DNA from: Candidatus Geothermocultor quzhuomuensis
GTDB taxonomy: Bacteria; Actinomycetota; Aquicultoria; Geothermocultorales; Geothermocultoraceae
Direction: 5' to 3'
Assembly: GCA_015711795.1 (NCBI GenBank)
Contig: JACVJC010000004.1
Span: 36,692 to 100,691 of the forward strand
Length of the DNA stretch: 64,000 nucleotides
The position numbers were made by a program, and so were the translations under genes. Within the stretch, counting starts at the first letter, position 1; the number at the start of each line of letters is the position of its first letter. Of the stretch, positions 50,068 to 60,693 are shown one piece after another. Under the pieces are notes generated by a model. The model was not told the DNA's origin and did not search any database. It saw nothing but the letters and a program-made list of their open reading frames with translations.

Positions 50068-51615
50068 ATGAAGAAAAAAAAGAACAAAGATTTCATATTT
50101 AATTACAATCACCTTTTCAATTTTACTCTTGTGCTTCTTTTTATTTTAAGAACTTTAATGCTTTTAGGTTTCTTTTATGGATATCCTCACTTAAAAGACA
50201 GTTTCGGGTGGTATTTTTATCATGGGGGTGACGAGAGACAATACTTTGCAATAGCATATAACTTTTCTCATTTTCACCTTATTCACTTTAAAACTTCTGC
50301 TATTATTGGATTTCCTCTTTTACTTACTCCTTTAGTATTCATCTTCCAAGCAGAAAAACTGACCCAACTGCTCCCTGCTTTGGTAATTATTCAAGGAGTC
50401 ATCTTATTCGGGACTACCCTTTTCTTACTCGCTAAAATTGCCAGAAGAGTTACAAAAAATATAGGTGTTTCTTTGCTTACCACTTTTATCTGGACAATTT
50501 TCCCTTACATTCTACTTTATGGTGGGCGAGGAAATTGGGAACAAGTTCATGTTGATGTTTCCTACCAAACTTGGACTCAAATGTTAACCGAGCCTTCCTC
50601 AGCCTTTTTTGTAATTTTAGGATGTTATTTATTCCTTACCTCCTTAGAGAATGAAAGTTGGCACTTCCCCGCTTTAACTGGTATTACCATCGGGATTGCT
50701 ACCTTAATTAGATTGCAAAATATGATAATGATTGGACTAATTTTCCTTGTTTTTATGTTTTATAAAAAACCAAAAAAGGCCACCCTTTTCATATTAATGG
50801 CACTCTTTGCCTTTACCCCTCAACTTATTTACAACTGGAAAGTGTGGGAATCTCCTCTTGCTTTCAGCTATACCCAGGCACTTCAAAAAGTTGCTTCTAG
50901 AATAGAGAAAAGGCCATTTTCTATATGTTACATCTTGCCACTTTTGAGAGGACGGGTAAATCTCTACCCCTTCCTCCATCTCTTTCCTCCTCTCCTCGTT
51001 CTAGGCTTTGTAAACTTATGGAAAAGAGCAAAAAGAGAAACAATTTTCTTAACTATGTGGCAACTGAGTTATCTCTTCTTTTATGGAAGTTACTATAACA
51101 GTGTTTGGGGAATATCAAGATTTTTACTTCCCGCATTACCAGCTATTTTAATTATGACATCAAGTAGCTTAATTTCAATGGAAAACATCCATCCTTCAAA
51201 AAAAGATGATACTTCTTTTAAAAAAGAAAAACCATTAAAAGTCCTTATTATTAATATAATTTTTATTCTAAGCTTGCTAATTGTTTTCTTTTGGATGATA
51301 GTTATATCTCTAAGCAAGCCTTACCCAAAAGGAAAATGGCTTGATTATATCCGAGTTAATCCGAATTACAAACTTAATGTTTTAAATATTAAAAGCAAAG
51401 GATTACTTCTTAAGTGGAAAGATCCCACACCAACCAATAAAATAGCTAGATTCAACTGCTATAAAGTCTTTCGAAACGGCAAAGAAATTGGAATAACCTC
51501 AAACCAAAAATTTTTAGATAAAGAACCAAAAAAAGGAGTTCTAACTTATCAAATTGGAGCAGCTGTCATAGTCATTTTAGAATTTAGCAACGAAGTAAAA
51601 ATTAAATTCCATTGA
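50068..51615 (+). CDS. Multi-pass membrane protein, GT39/PMT-like, with C-terminal fibronectin-III-like tail
   Basis: Many TM helices, HGGDERQYFAIAYNFSHF; tail LLLKWKDPTPTNKIARFNCYKVFRNGKEIGITSNQKFLDKEPKKGVLTYQIGA. Confidence 0.6.
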   Translation: MKKKKNKDFIFNYNHLFNFTLVLLFILRTLMLLGFFYGYPHLKDSFGWYFYHGGDERQYFAIAYNFSHFHLIHFKTSAIIGFPLLLTPLVFIFQAEKLTQLLPALVIIQGVILFGTTLFLLAKIARRVTKNIGVSLLTTFIWTIFPYILLYGGRGNWEQVHVDVSYQTWTQMLTEPSSAFFVILGCYLFLTSLENESWHFPALTGITIGIATLIRLQNMIMIGLIFLVFMFYKKPKKATLFILMALFAFTPQLIYNWKVWESPLAFSYTQALQKVASRIEKRPFSICYILPLLRGRVNLYPFLHLFPPLLVLGFVNLWKRAKRETIFLTMWQLSYLFFYGSYYNSVWGISRFLLPALPAILIMTSSSLISMENIHPSKKDDTSFKKEKPLKVLIINIIFILSLLIVFFWMIVISLSKPYPKGKWLDYIRVNPNYKLNVLNIKSKGLLLKWKDPTPTNKIARFNCYKVFRNGKEIGITSNQKFLDKEPKKGVLTYQIGAAVIVILEFSNEVKIKFH

Positions 51616-51630
51616 GATAAGATATTATTT

Positions 51631-53244
51631 CTATTCCTCTAATTTATAGGCTTCGAAGTTCCAAGATTGTTCCCCTTTTAAACCAGAAACTAAGCGTAAA
51701 GTAACTATTCGATTTTGATTATCAATGACTGCAACTTTTGAAACGATGTTTGAAAGAGAAATGAGCTCGCCATCAGCGTTTAGTATCTGCATGCCCTTAT
51801 CGCCAGTAACTACAATTTCATCACCAGGGTATCTTTTGGAAATATCCTTTACAGCTAAGTGATGTGCCAAAACAAATTTTTGATCTCCAGGCTTATACTT
51901 CAGTGAAGTGATGACATGTGTCCAGAGATTATCGCCATTGTCATCGAAAGCAGAAACATTCCCGCTGGCAATTACCACCAGTTCTCGCTTTTTATCTCTG
52001 TCAAGTTGAGCAAGCTTCATGTCTTGAACATCAAAAAACCTAGTTCTCTTAAATGGAAGCTCCCAAATCACATTATTTTTAGTAAGTGTCCTTGCAACAG
52101 GTAGCAAATTTGTCACTAGGGTAATATCAACTGAATTATCAGGTAAATCTTTAAAATTCGTTATGCCACCATGCCAAGCTGACCAAATAAGATCAATCTT
52201 CCCATCAAAGTTTAAGTCTCCAGATTGGAGAAAGTCTATACTGCTATGTCTCCCAACCTCTCTATACCATCCATATAAATTCACCTTGTAGATAAGCTTT
52301 CCGTTTCCTTTCAAACAAGTTATATAACACCCGCAATCACCAACGAAAATCTCTTTCTTGCCGTCTCTATCTATATCTGCCAAGCTGAGTCCATGAACAG
52401 GAGCATTGATGTTGTAGCGCCATAACTCGTTTCCTTTGTTGTCTAGACAATACAACATCCCATTGCCTTGGTACTCTTGACTAACTATGCTCCCATAATC
52501 TCCACAAATAACTTCATTATCATCATTCCCACTAACATCACCAATTTCTAAATCTGCTTGATTAGCAAAACTGGCACGATTAAATGCCCAAAGGATTTTG
52601 CCATTGTCATCAAAAGCAACCACTAAAAGGTCATTTGTTCCAGCAACAAATTCGTCCTTATCATCGCTATCCAGATTGCCGCGAGCCAGATTGTCAAAGT
52701 AAGATATGGAAAATGGGATTTTTTGTGAAAGAATTTTTTTCAAACTTGCCATACCTGCTTTACGGGCCTCAATAATTTTAATTTGTCTAGTAAAGGTGGT
52801 CTTAAAGCTAATTATTAAACCTTTACGGATAACTTCAATTGTTAAAGGGTAATGTATTGCCTTTAAATTAGTTAACCTTATTGACACATTTACTAAAAAT
52901 TGACTCCCCTTCTGAAGCTTCGTTTCCCCCGTCAAGCTAATTTCTTTCTCAAGTTTACGATTATTCTTGAAAATGTGAAAAATTTTGATATTTCCCCAAT
53001 TTGAACAATCAGCTCTTATAGTAATTGGAAAAGTTACCTGGGAGTGAAATCTGCGTGGAACTAGTAAATTACCATATCTGCTTTCAGCAATTTCTATTCT
53101 TTCACTCCTGGTTAAAATGAAATCTGATATGATTAAAACTAAAAACAAAAAGGCAATAACGAAAATCGTACCAGATATAATTAGGTAAAGCTTTCTTTTT
53201 AAGGTTACTTTTAAACTTCCCATGTCCACTTTTCCATCAACCAA
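51631..53244 (-). CDS. FG-GAP/VCBS-like beta-propeller protein with N-terminal TM anchor
   Basis: N-terminal TM; repeated DxDxDG-type blades: NLDSDDKDEFVAGTND, DIDRDGKKEIFVGDC, DLNFDGKIDLIWSAW, QLDRDKKRELVVIASGN. Confidence 0.75.
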   Translation of the reverse strand: MVDGKVDMGSLKVTLKRKLYLIISGTIFVIAFLFLVLIISDFILTRSERIEIAESRYGNLLVPRRFHSQVTFPITIRADCSNWGNIKIFHIFKNNRKLEKEISLTGETKLQKGSQFLVNVSIRLTNLKAIHYPLTIEVIRKGLIISFKTTFTRQIKIIEARKAGMASLKKILSQKIPFSISYFDNLARGNLDSDDKDEFVAGTNDLLVVAFDDNGKILWAFNRASFANQADLEIGDVSGNDDNEVICGDYGSIVSQEYQGNGMLYCLDNKGNELWRYNINAPVHGLSLADIDRDGKKEIFVGDCGCYITCLKGNGKLIYKVNLYGWYREVGRHSSIDFLQSGDLNFDGKIDLIWSAWHGGITNFKDLPDNSVDITLVTNLLPVARTLTKNNVIWELPFKRTRFFDVQDMKLAQLDRDKKRELVVIASGNVSAFDDNGDNLWTHVITSLKYKPGDQKFVLAHHLAVKDISKRYPGDEIVVTGDKGMQILNADGELISLSNIVSKVAVIDNQNRIVTLRLVSGLKGEQSWNFEAYKLEE

Positions 53245-53459
53245 AAGCTGTTAAAGATATCTCTCAAAAAGTATTAATTGCCAAAAAACTATTACGAAAG
53301 AAAGCAACACTTTTCCAGTTTTTCATTGCTCCTTCTTTTGATTCTATTAATCAAAAGCACCAAGCTAGAACAAAGACAACTATGGCAAAAACTTTTCGAG
53401 CTTATAATATATCCCCGAAAAATATTCCTTATTATGATTAATGAACTCTCCATCAAGAT

Positions 53460-54156
53460 TCAAAAACTCCTCAAGTTTTCAAACCATTCTCTTAAAAATT
53501 CGTTTCTCCTATTCTTAATCTGATGGTTAGGAATCGTTTTTAAAAGACCTATGTTGTAAAACATCTTGTCTAAAACTTTAAGACGATACTTATTGAATAA
53601 CTTCTCGACTTCAAAATCATAGAGTTGGAACATCGTAATGTCTTTCATTCCCTATTAGGGCAAGGATTTTCTTAATTAGAATTTTAAAGAATTTTACTGG
53701 CTCTCTAAAGTGATATTTACCTGTAGGATAAGCAGAATCAAAAGTAAAAAAGATCCACCCACCTAGTTTTGCCACCCTAACAACTTCAGCTAAAAATTTA
53801 TCCAGATGAGCAATATGCTCTAAGACTTGAGTGGCAACAATAACGTCGAAATTCTCTTTTTCATACAAAGATTGCAAATCATATCCGCTTCCTGTTTGTA
53901 AGTGAACATTTTTCCAACCCCTTGTCTCAACTAAAGTTTTTGCTTTCTCAATCCCAACTACGTCAATACCATGTAGTTCAAAGTTTTTAGGATATTTCTT
54001 TAGTAAGGGCTCCCAGAATTGAAGAGGACTTGGGCCAACACATCCAACATCAAGAATCTTAACATATTTGTCCTTAACAATGCTGGAAAGCTCGCACAAA
54101 ACTTTTACCTTTGCTGTATTACCACCTATCTCGGTTGTTGTTTCAAAAATATCCAC
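53460..54156 (-). pseudogene. SAM-dependent methyltransferase with a C-terminal frameshift
   Basis: ORF 53617-54156 (ILDVGCVGPSPLQFW, ATQVLEHIAHLDKFLAEV) ends NERHYDVPTL*; ORF 53460-53648 continues YDFEVEKLFNKYRLKVLDKMFYNIGLLKTIPN in another frame. Confidence 0.65.
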
Positions 54157-55303
54157 TTCGACTCCCGAGTTTCTCCCTAACTACCAAATCATAGAGTGCT
54201 TCAGTCTCTTTAATCATTTTCTCTAGGCTAAATTTTTTCTCCAGCCTTTCACGTCCTTTTCTTCCCATTTCTGCAGCTAGCTTTGGATTTTTTAGCAGCT
54301 TAATAATAGCTTCAGCTAAAGCATTTGAATCTTTAGGTGGAACAAGCAGCCCTGTTTCTCCATCAATGACAATCTCTGGAATGGCACTGACCCTTGTGGC
54401 TACAATTGGCTTGCTAGCCGCCATTGCCTCTAATAAAACAAGACCAAAGCCTTCCCAGAGCGAAGGGAGCACAAGCAAATCCAAAGATTTCATAATGGCT
54501 TCAACATCGGAGCGAAATCCTGTAAAAATAACATTACGAGATAGCCCTAATTGAAAGGAGAGTGCTTCAAGTTCTTTTTTCAACCCCCATTCATCGTGAC
54601 CTACAACAACTAACTCGGCATTCGGAATAAATTGGGTTATCTTATGCATTGCTTCAATTAAATATTTGTGCCCCTTTTGAGGGGCTAAGCGCCCGATAGT
54701 ACCAATAAGAGGTGTTTTTGAATTAATTTGATACTCTTTCCTTAACTCATTGTTTTTTTCATCAACTACCTCGCCTATCTTAAGGCCATAATAAATCCGC
54801 TTTATCTTAGAAGGATGAATTCCAACTACCTTCATCATATATCTTCCAACAGAATCGGAAATAACAATCACTTTATCGTCAATCTTTGAGGAAAGTCTAT
54901 TTAAAAAGGAAAGAAAAAGATTTCTTAGAAACGGTTCCTCATTGTGAACGGTTGAAATAATGATAGGAACGCTGAAAAGCTTGCCAATAAAAGCACCTGC
55001 TAAATCAGAGCGGTATAAATGAGTATGAAGTATATCAGGCCTTTCCTTTCTTATTAACTTTGCCAGCCGCCAAAGCCCTCCAATATTAAAAAGGCTAACC
55101 ATCTTGAGGTCAACTATCTTAACACCCAAAACAGAAAAATCTCTCACCAATGAACGGGCTTCCCCGGCTTCCTCCTTTAGAAAAGCAACAACAATGTTAT
55201 ATTTTTCTTTATCAAGACCACTAACCAGCGAAAGTAGGTGCATCTCAGCTCCGCCAACGCTAAAAGTTGTAATAAGATAAAGTATCTTAATTTTTCTTTT
55301 CAT
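54143..55303 (-). CDS. Glycosyltransferase family 4
   Basis: YLITTFSVGGAEMHLLSLVSG, IGTIGRLAPQKGHKYLIEAM, LPSLWEGFGLVLLEAMAASKPIVAT. Confidence 0.93.
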   Translation of the reverse strand: MKRKIKILYLITTFSVGGAEMHLLSLVSGLDKEKYNIVVAFLKEEAGEARSLVRDFSVLGVKIVDLKMVSLFNIGGLWRLAKLIRKERPDILHTHLYRSDLAGAFIGKLFSVPIIISTVHNEEPFLRNLFLSFLNRLSSKIDDKVIVISDSVGRYMMKVVGIHPSKIKRIYYGLKIGEVVDEKNNELRKEYQINSKTPLIGTIGRLAPQKGHKYLIEAMHKITQFIPNAELVVVGHDEWGLKKELEALSFQLGLSRNVIFTGFRSDVEAIMKSLDLLVLPSLWEGFGLVLLEAMAASKPIVATRVSAIPEIVIDGETGLLVPPKDSNALAEAIIKLLKNPKLAAEMGRKGRERLEKKFSLEKMIKETEALYDLVVREKLGSRSGYF

Positions 55304-56179
55304 TTATTTTCCTTTTAACAACTTCAAATTAGCGTAATTTATTAATTCAATATTTTCTTCTTTAATTATCCTCTTTGTTTTAGGGTCTGTTAAAACTTTA
55401 AGCTCCTTTTCTCGTTGTTCACAAAGATGAGGAGAAAAAATTCTAAGCCTTTCATCCATATAGCCAGGATGGGTCATAAGTTCAGTTACACCATCTTTTA
55501 TATTCTTTAACAAAAGCTTGAATGTGCTTATCTTTATCTCTTGATTGGGAATAATCCCAAATATACTGGTGAAATAATCGGTAGTCAAAATTCCATGGAG
55601 TAAAAGGTGTGAATGAGCCCAATTGCATCTTACTTGAAGAAATTTTTTTTTCCAGTATTTAAAATAAAAGAAATTCAGAAACTTTCCTTTCACGAAATAA
55701 ATCTCTTCCGCAGGAAGTCGTAAAGGAACATTATAATCCTTGGCCAACCGAATAACGATAGGAAAAATGGCTGGATGAATATGAATATGTTCATGACTAT
55801 CGAAATGTGTTGGTGAAATCCCTGATTGAAGGCACTTTTCTATTTGAGCCTTAAGTTCCTTCTCGACTTCGCTTAAACGAATTTTTTGAAAGAAAAGTCT
55901 CCGAAGTAAGTGAGAGCGAGGAAAGAAAAATCCTTTCTCATCAACCAAGGTGGGAATAGCTTCCTTTGGCAATACAGATTTCCCACTGGTAAGAGTGAGA
56001 TGAACACCCACAGCTAAATTGGGATTTTTACAAGCTAAGCGAACTGCCTCTTCAAAAGCCCACATATTTACAATTATCGTTGAACTGGTAACGATACCTT
56101 TTTTGAAAGCTTCAATAATCCCCTGGTTGACTTGCTGAGTTAAACCAAATTCATCCGCATTAACAATTAATCTTTTCAA
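55304..56179 (-). CDS. ChbG/HpnK (YdjC) family polysaccharide deacetylase; start likely TTG at 56179
   Basis: KRLIVNADEFGLTQQVNQGIIEAFKKGIVTSST, HFDSHEHIHIHPAIF. Confidence 0.88.
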   Translation of the reverse strand: MKRLIVNADEFGLTQQVNQGIIEAFKKGIVTSSTIIVNMWAFEEAVRLACKNPNLAVGVHLTLTSGKSVLPKEAIPTLVDEKGFFFPRSHLLRRLFFQKIRLSEVEKELKAQIEKCLQSGISPTHFDSHEHIHIHPAIFPIVIRLAKDYNVPLRLPAEEIYFVKGKFLNFFYFKYWKKKFLQVRCNWAHSHLLLHGILTTDYFTSIFGIIPNQEIKISTFKLLLKNIKDGVTELMTHPGYMDERLRIFSPHLCEQREKELKVLTDPKTKRIIKEENIELINYANLKLLKGK

Positions 56180-57303
56180 AACAATCCTTTCCTTGATAAG
56201 CTTTCTAATTCTGCCAGAATTTTCTCTCTTTGCTTCTCCATTATATCTTGATGAGTGGGTAAAACTAAGATGTAACGAGAGAGATAATATGAATTGAGAA
56301 ATTCGTCTCTTGGAATAATTCCAGGTAAAACATCCCAAAATGTTCTTAAGTTAATCCCTCTTCGAAGCATTTCAATGCGAACTTTATCCCTATTTTTAAC
56401 TAAAATAGGAAAACCAAAGGGGCAAACTCCTCGAGGTAGTTCCCAAAAAATTGGTTGAGCGTTTCTTACTCTTCCAATTTCGCTTAAATAAAATTGGAAG
56501 TTGGCTATTCTCCTTTCAATAATCTCACTGAAATCAAAGCGAGAAATTAAAATCTGAGAGATTCTTGAGATTGCTTGAAGATTATCTCGCCACTTTTTGT
56601 CTTCAGCTTCCTGATAAAAAAGACGAATCTTATCTGACCTTAACAACAAAGGTCTTAGAGAAAAACCTAGCTTTATCTCAATAAAATTTGTCATCTCTTT
56701 TAAAAACCCTAAAAAGGATGAAAACTTACTGGCTTTTGCCAAAAGAACTTCCTTAAAAGCATTTCCTCTCCAAATAAGTAATCCCCCATCTGGTAAAGGT
56801 AAAGTTTTCCTTAGACTGAAAACTCCAGCATCTCCGAAACTTCCCAATGGCTCGTCGCCATTTCTGCTGAAGAGAGCTTGAGCACAGTCCTCCAATAAAA
56901 AGACACCTTTTGTCTGGCAAATCTTCCTGATCTCTTCAATTGGCTGAGGAAAACCAAAATAATGAATAATTAAAGCAAGCCTTGCTTGCTCATTAATCTT
57001 GGTAAGAAAATCGTCTAAATCTATCTCCAACAAGTTATTTACACGATAAAACTTTATTCTTACCCCGGCTTTTTGGAAAGGAAGAGCAACTGAAGTGCAA
57101 AGATAAGAAGGAAGTAAAGCAACCTGGCTAGCTGAAAAATTTAAGTTTTTAAGGAGAAAAAAAATAGCACTTCGAGCATTGGAAAAAAATGTTTTCGATT
57201 CAGCATTAAAAGGGAAAAATTCTTCCCAATCTCTTGTTCTCTTCTTTAAAAAAAACGCTGGGGAAAGAGTTTGTCTACCCGGTATATACATCTTCTCTCC
57301 CAA
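56176..57303 (-). CDS. DegT/DnrJ/EryC1/StrS-family aminotransferase-like
   Basis: ALLPSYLCTSVALPFQKAGV, LLEDCAQALFSRNGDEPLGSFGDAGVFSLRKTLPLPDGGLL. Confidence 0.78.
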   Translation of the reverse strand: MGEKMYIPGRQTLSPAFFLKKRTRDWEEFFPFNAESKTFFSNARSAIFFLLKNLNFSASQVALLPSYLCTSVALPFQKAGVRIKFYRVNNLLEIDLDDFLTKINEQARLALIIHYFGFPQPIEEIRKICQTKGVFLLEDCAQALFSRNGDEPLGSFGDAGVFSLRKTLPLPDGGLLIWRGNAFKEVLLAKASKFSSFLGFLKEMTNFIEIKLGFSLRPLLLRSDKIRLFYQEAEDKKWRDNLQAISRISQILISRFDFSEIIERRIANFQFYLSEIGRVRNAQPIFWELPRGVCPFGFPILVKNRDKVRIEMLRRGINLRTFWDVLPGIIPRDEFLNSYYLSRYILVLPTHQDIMEKQREKILAELESLSRKGLF

Positions 57304-57313
57304 AATATGCTGG

Positions 57314-58501
57314 CTAACTTTTCTTAAAAAATTTTAACTTACCCAAAAGGTTTTGCCTGATTAGCCTAAGAAATTTATATTTGCGAGCTCTTTGCCTCAA
57401 ATTTAAAAAGCCAAGATAAATCCAGTAAACAAGCCTAGAATACAAGTTTAAATTGGAAATAACAAATGCAAAATTCTGGCGTTCATGAGAGGCCCACCTA
57501 TATTTATAATCTTCTTCTCCCTTCATAAAATCAAACTCCTTTATGCCCCCTTTAAATGAATCCTTTAACAAAGACTTAAGAAGTAAAGCTCCAGGAGAAT
57601 AATCATAATATTCAGGGTCATAAGCAGGAATGTAATAATAAAATTTACCACCATAGATAAAAGAATAACTGGAAGCAACCACTTTATCATTCACTTTTAA
57701 AAGAGCTAAATCAAACCAGCCCTTTTTAGAAAAGACTTGAGCTAGCTCAGTATAAAATCGTGCTCCTTTTTCAGTTGAAAATACTGACCTTGTATATTTC
57801 TCCTTCCACCTTTTCCGATGAAGTTCAACCACCTCTTCTAAATTTTTTTCTAACCCATAGGGGAAAGAAATTCTTTCCAACTTCACTTTGCCAACCTCTT
57901 CCAATCTTCGCCAATTCCTCTGAAGGTTATAGCGGAATTTCCTCTTTTTTGCTCCAAAATATTCTTCCCATGAAGAATTAATTTTTAGATAAGGGGCTTT
58001 AGAAGAAACTAACCGCCGAAATGGAATTTTAAGTTGCATTAAGGCTTGTTCAATTAACTTTAGATTAGGAGAATCAGCTGGGATGTCTTGAAGCACAATC
58101 AAATTCCAGGATTTTATCTTACTCAGTAAATAAGAAAACATCGCCAATATAATTTCAAATCTAGGTTTAGGTAAAATAAAATCAAGATAATCTGCCTCAG
58201 GAGAACCTAAAAACTCAATTTTTCCTACAGCAAACGGCTTAAAGCCAATCGAGCTTAAAACTAGAGGAAAAAGAGCAACAATTTTACCATTTTCCTTAGC
58301 AACCAGAAGTTTTAACTCCTTTTTCTCTGGGAAATGCTTCCACCAAAGAGTCATCCAGTCAAAAGTTAAAAAAATATTGTCAGAACCACTTTCTTCTAAA
58401 GCTTTAGTCAATATAGTCTCATACGAGTTTAGTTCATCAAAAGTATTAATCTCTTCTATTTTCAACATACCGCTTAAGTTTTCCCTCATTTTATGGCCCA
58501 T
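57314..58501 (-). CDS. GNAT/FemAB-like acyltransferase (CelD/BcsL type)
   Basis: FLTFDWMTLWWKHF, KRKFRYNLQRNWRRLEE, FYYYIPAYDPEYYDYSPGALLLKSLL. Confidence 0.82.
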   Translation of the reverse strand: MGHKMRENLSGMLKIEEINTFDELNSYETILTKALEESGSDNIFLTFDWMTLWWKHFPEKKELKLLVAKENGKIVALFPLVLSSIGFKPFAVGKIEFLGSPEADYLDFILPKPRFEIILAMFSYLLSKIKSWNLIVLQDIPADSPNLKLIEQALMQLKIPFRRLVSSKAPYLKINSSWEEYFGAKKRKFRYNLQRNWRRLEEVGKVKLERISFPYGLEKNLEEVVELHRKRWKEKYTRSVFSTEKGARFYTELAQVFSKKGWFDLALLKVNDKVVASSYSFIYGGKFYYYIPAYDPEYYDYSPGALLLKSLLKDSFKGGIKEFDFMKGEEDYKYRWASHERQNFAFVISNLNLYSRLVYWIYLGFLNLRQRARKYKFLRLIRQNLLGKLKFFKKS

Positions 58502-59142
58502 ATCATGTAAGTGGAAGTGGTGCTTCTTGTCCGAAAAGCTTTATCTAAAAAGTTTATTATGGCGAGGAATGGTTGCCTTTGAAGAGCTTTCTCAATTCGA
58601 GATGGCATCAAGCTCCTTAAAGCAATAAATGCTCCTCCCGCCGCTCTGATTTCCACTTTCTCAAAATCTTTAAATAAAAAATTAATCCCATCTTGAGTAA
58701 ACCGCCAGTAGTCTCGATTCTTTTCCGATTGCGAACCATGATAAGGATGGATAAAGGGAACAGTTGCAAAAATCTTGCCTCCTTTCTTTAAAATCCGGTG
58801 CATTTCCCTCACTGCTTTTTGAGGCTCCGGTATGTGCTCGAGTACATCTTTACAGATGATGGCATCAATTTTTCCGCTCTTAAAAGGGAGTTCCATTATA
58901 TTTCCATCAACATTAGGTGTATATGGACCGTAATTCTTTGAAATTTTGTAATCCATTGAAAAATATTTTGACTGTTTAAACAAGTCTTCATATTTCTTTA
59001 GCTGTTTCCTGAAAGAATAAAATGTCCCCAAATCAAGTACAACTCTTTCTTTGGCAATTTTCTTAATGCACTGGTCAAAAAAACTAGAAGATTCGCCTTT
59101 TGGCTTCATTTTTTCCTCTCTGTTTGGCAAGCCCTCTTTCAT
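58486..59142 (-). CDS. SAM-dependent methyltransferase
   Basis: ICKDVLEHIPEPQKAVREMHRILKKGGKIFATVPF. Confidence 0.83.
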   Translation of the reverse strand: MKEGLPNREEKMKPKGESSSFFDQCIKKIAKERVVLDLGTFYSFRKQLKKYEDLFKQSKYFSMDYKISKNYGPYTPNVDGNIMELPFKSGKIDAIICKDVLEHIPEPQKAVREMHRILKKGGKIFATVPFIHPYHGSQSEKNRDYWRFTQDGINFLFKDFEKVEIRAAGGAFIALRSLMPSRIEKALQRQPFLAIINFLDKAFRTRSTTSTYMIWAIK

Positions 59143-60611
59143 ACTGAAAATTTATCTTCTGAAATTAGCGCCTTTTTACTAGCCACAGCCAACCCTAAGA
59201 GGAGCCAGAAAAGAGCTAAAGTTGTACTTCCTCCGAAGAAAACAGTATCAAAACAAAAGGCGATGTCTAAACCAAGAAAACCAAAAAAGAGAGCAAAATA
59301 AAATCGTTTAAAATATAGGTCTCTAACTTTTCTATAGTTTTGCCACAGGTAACCTAGGATAAAAACAAGGAAAAAAATAAAGGTAAGTAATCCAATAAAC
59401 CCCGTCTCCGAAGCTATTTGGATATATTGATTATGAGCATTACCTGAAATTTGAAAAGTTGTTTCAACTGGAAGACCACCCCTCCCTGTAACGTTTTCTC
59501 TCAAAGCAGTAGGAATAAAAATACGAGCAAAGCCTGACTCCATCCAACCTACTCCTAGAACTGGAAATTTCCTTATTAGCTCAAAGTGAAGGGACCACAT
59601 TTTTGCTCTAGAAGCTAATGAGCCAGTACCTGTGAGGAATTCTGTGAATATTGAAAGGACGCGAGCTCTAAAAGCTTGATTTAAAGAAACTCCCATAGCC
59701 ACTATGAGGAATGAAGGAATAAAAGCTTTTCTTTTCTTTGGTTGGGTAGAAGCATAAAAAAGTAAAACAACTACCGTTGTGATTAAAGGCCCTCGAGAAA
59801 AGGACAGTGTAGAAGCAACTAAAAGAAGAATAATGTTGAACACAAGAAAAAAGCGGCTCGATATGTTTTTCCTTTCAGGAATTAAACTTAAGGAAATTAA
59901 GATTAAAAACATTGAATAATAAACAAGATCTGCTGGATTACCCAACAGACCAGCTACTCGAATTGACCCCTCAGTTACTCCAAAAGGAGAAGATAGTGGA
60001 TAAGGCAAAGAGTAACCTAAACGAAAGGAAAAATATTGTTCTAGAGCTAAAAGAGCTTGAATAAAAGACAGAAACACCAGGAAAGAAACTATCTTTCTTA
60101 TCTGAGTTGTATTTCTAATTAAGTTTAAAATTAAAAAATAGATAAGAAAATACTCCCAGTATTTACCAAAAGAAATCACTCCTGCAAGAAAACTGTTAGA
60201 AGGAAAGAGGAAACTAGCGATAAATAAAGAAGTAAAACCAACTAAGAAAAAAAAGATGACAGAAAGATGAATTGGTTCTGAATAAATCTTTAAATCTTTT
60301 TTAATTGCACCTTTTGTGAACCAACTAAATAAGATTAAAACCAAAACAATATCTAACCAGCGAATTTCGATAGAGGCAACTGATGCTAAGGGTGAAGGGA
60401 AATTTGCTTCCATTTGAGCCATCAAAACCATCAACATTAATGCTAGCCAGGGCTTAGCAAACAAAAAAAGAGCAACAATGAAGGCAAATAAAATAAGTAA
60501 AAACTTTAGTAAACCTAAACCAGCACTTAAACCAATAAGAGTAGCCAATGCGAAGGAGATAAATATAAAAAGTTTATCTCTTTTATTCACTAAAAATGCC
60601 ACTATTCCCAC
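59139..60611 (-). CDS. O-antigen ligase family protein (no TPR)
   Basis: Multi-pass TM, GNAHNQYIQIASETGFIGLLTF. Confidence 0.88.
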   Translation of the reverse strand: MGIVAFLVNKRDKLFIFISFALATLIGLSAGLGLLKFLLILFAFIVALFLFAKPWLALMLMVLMAQMEANFPSPLASVASIEIRWLDIVLVLILFSWFTKGAIKKDLKIYSEPIHLSVIFFFLVGFTSLFIASFLFPSNSFLAGVISFGKYWEYFLIYFLILNLIRNTTQIRKIVSFLVFLSFIQALLALEQYFSFRLGYSLPYPLSSPFGVTEGSIRVAGLLGNPADLVYYSMFLILISLSLIPERKNISSRFFLVFNIILLLVASTLSFSRGPLITTVVVLLFYASTQPKKRKAFIPSFLIVAMGVSLNQAFRARVLSIFTEFLTGTGSLASRAKMWSLHFELIRKFPVLGVGWMESGFARIFIPTALRENVTGRGGLPVETTFQISGNAHNQYIQIASETGFIGLLTFIFFLVFILGYLWQNYRKVRDLYFKRFYFALFFGFLGLDIAFCFDTVFFGGSTTLALFWLLLGLAVASKKALISEDKFSV

Positions 60612-60693
60612 TACTCATTAAAAAAGTCCTTAATAGCTGAAACTTTATTATAGCACTAAGGGAATGTGGACAACTAAATAAATTAAAAAGAGT

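Noticed and set aside
53278-53523. 81-aa hydrophobic plus-strand ORF
   Set aside because: Overlaps the frameshifted methyltransferase tail; Lys/Leu/Ile-rich composition expected from AT-rich intergenic DNA.
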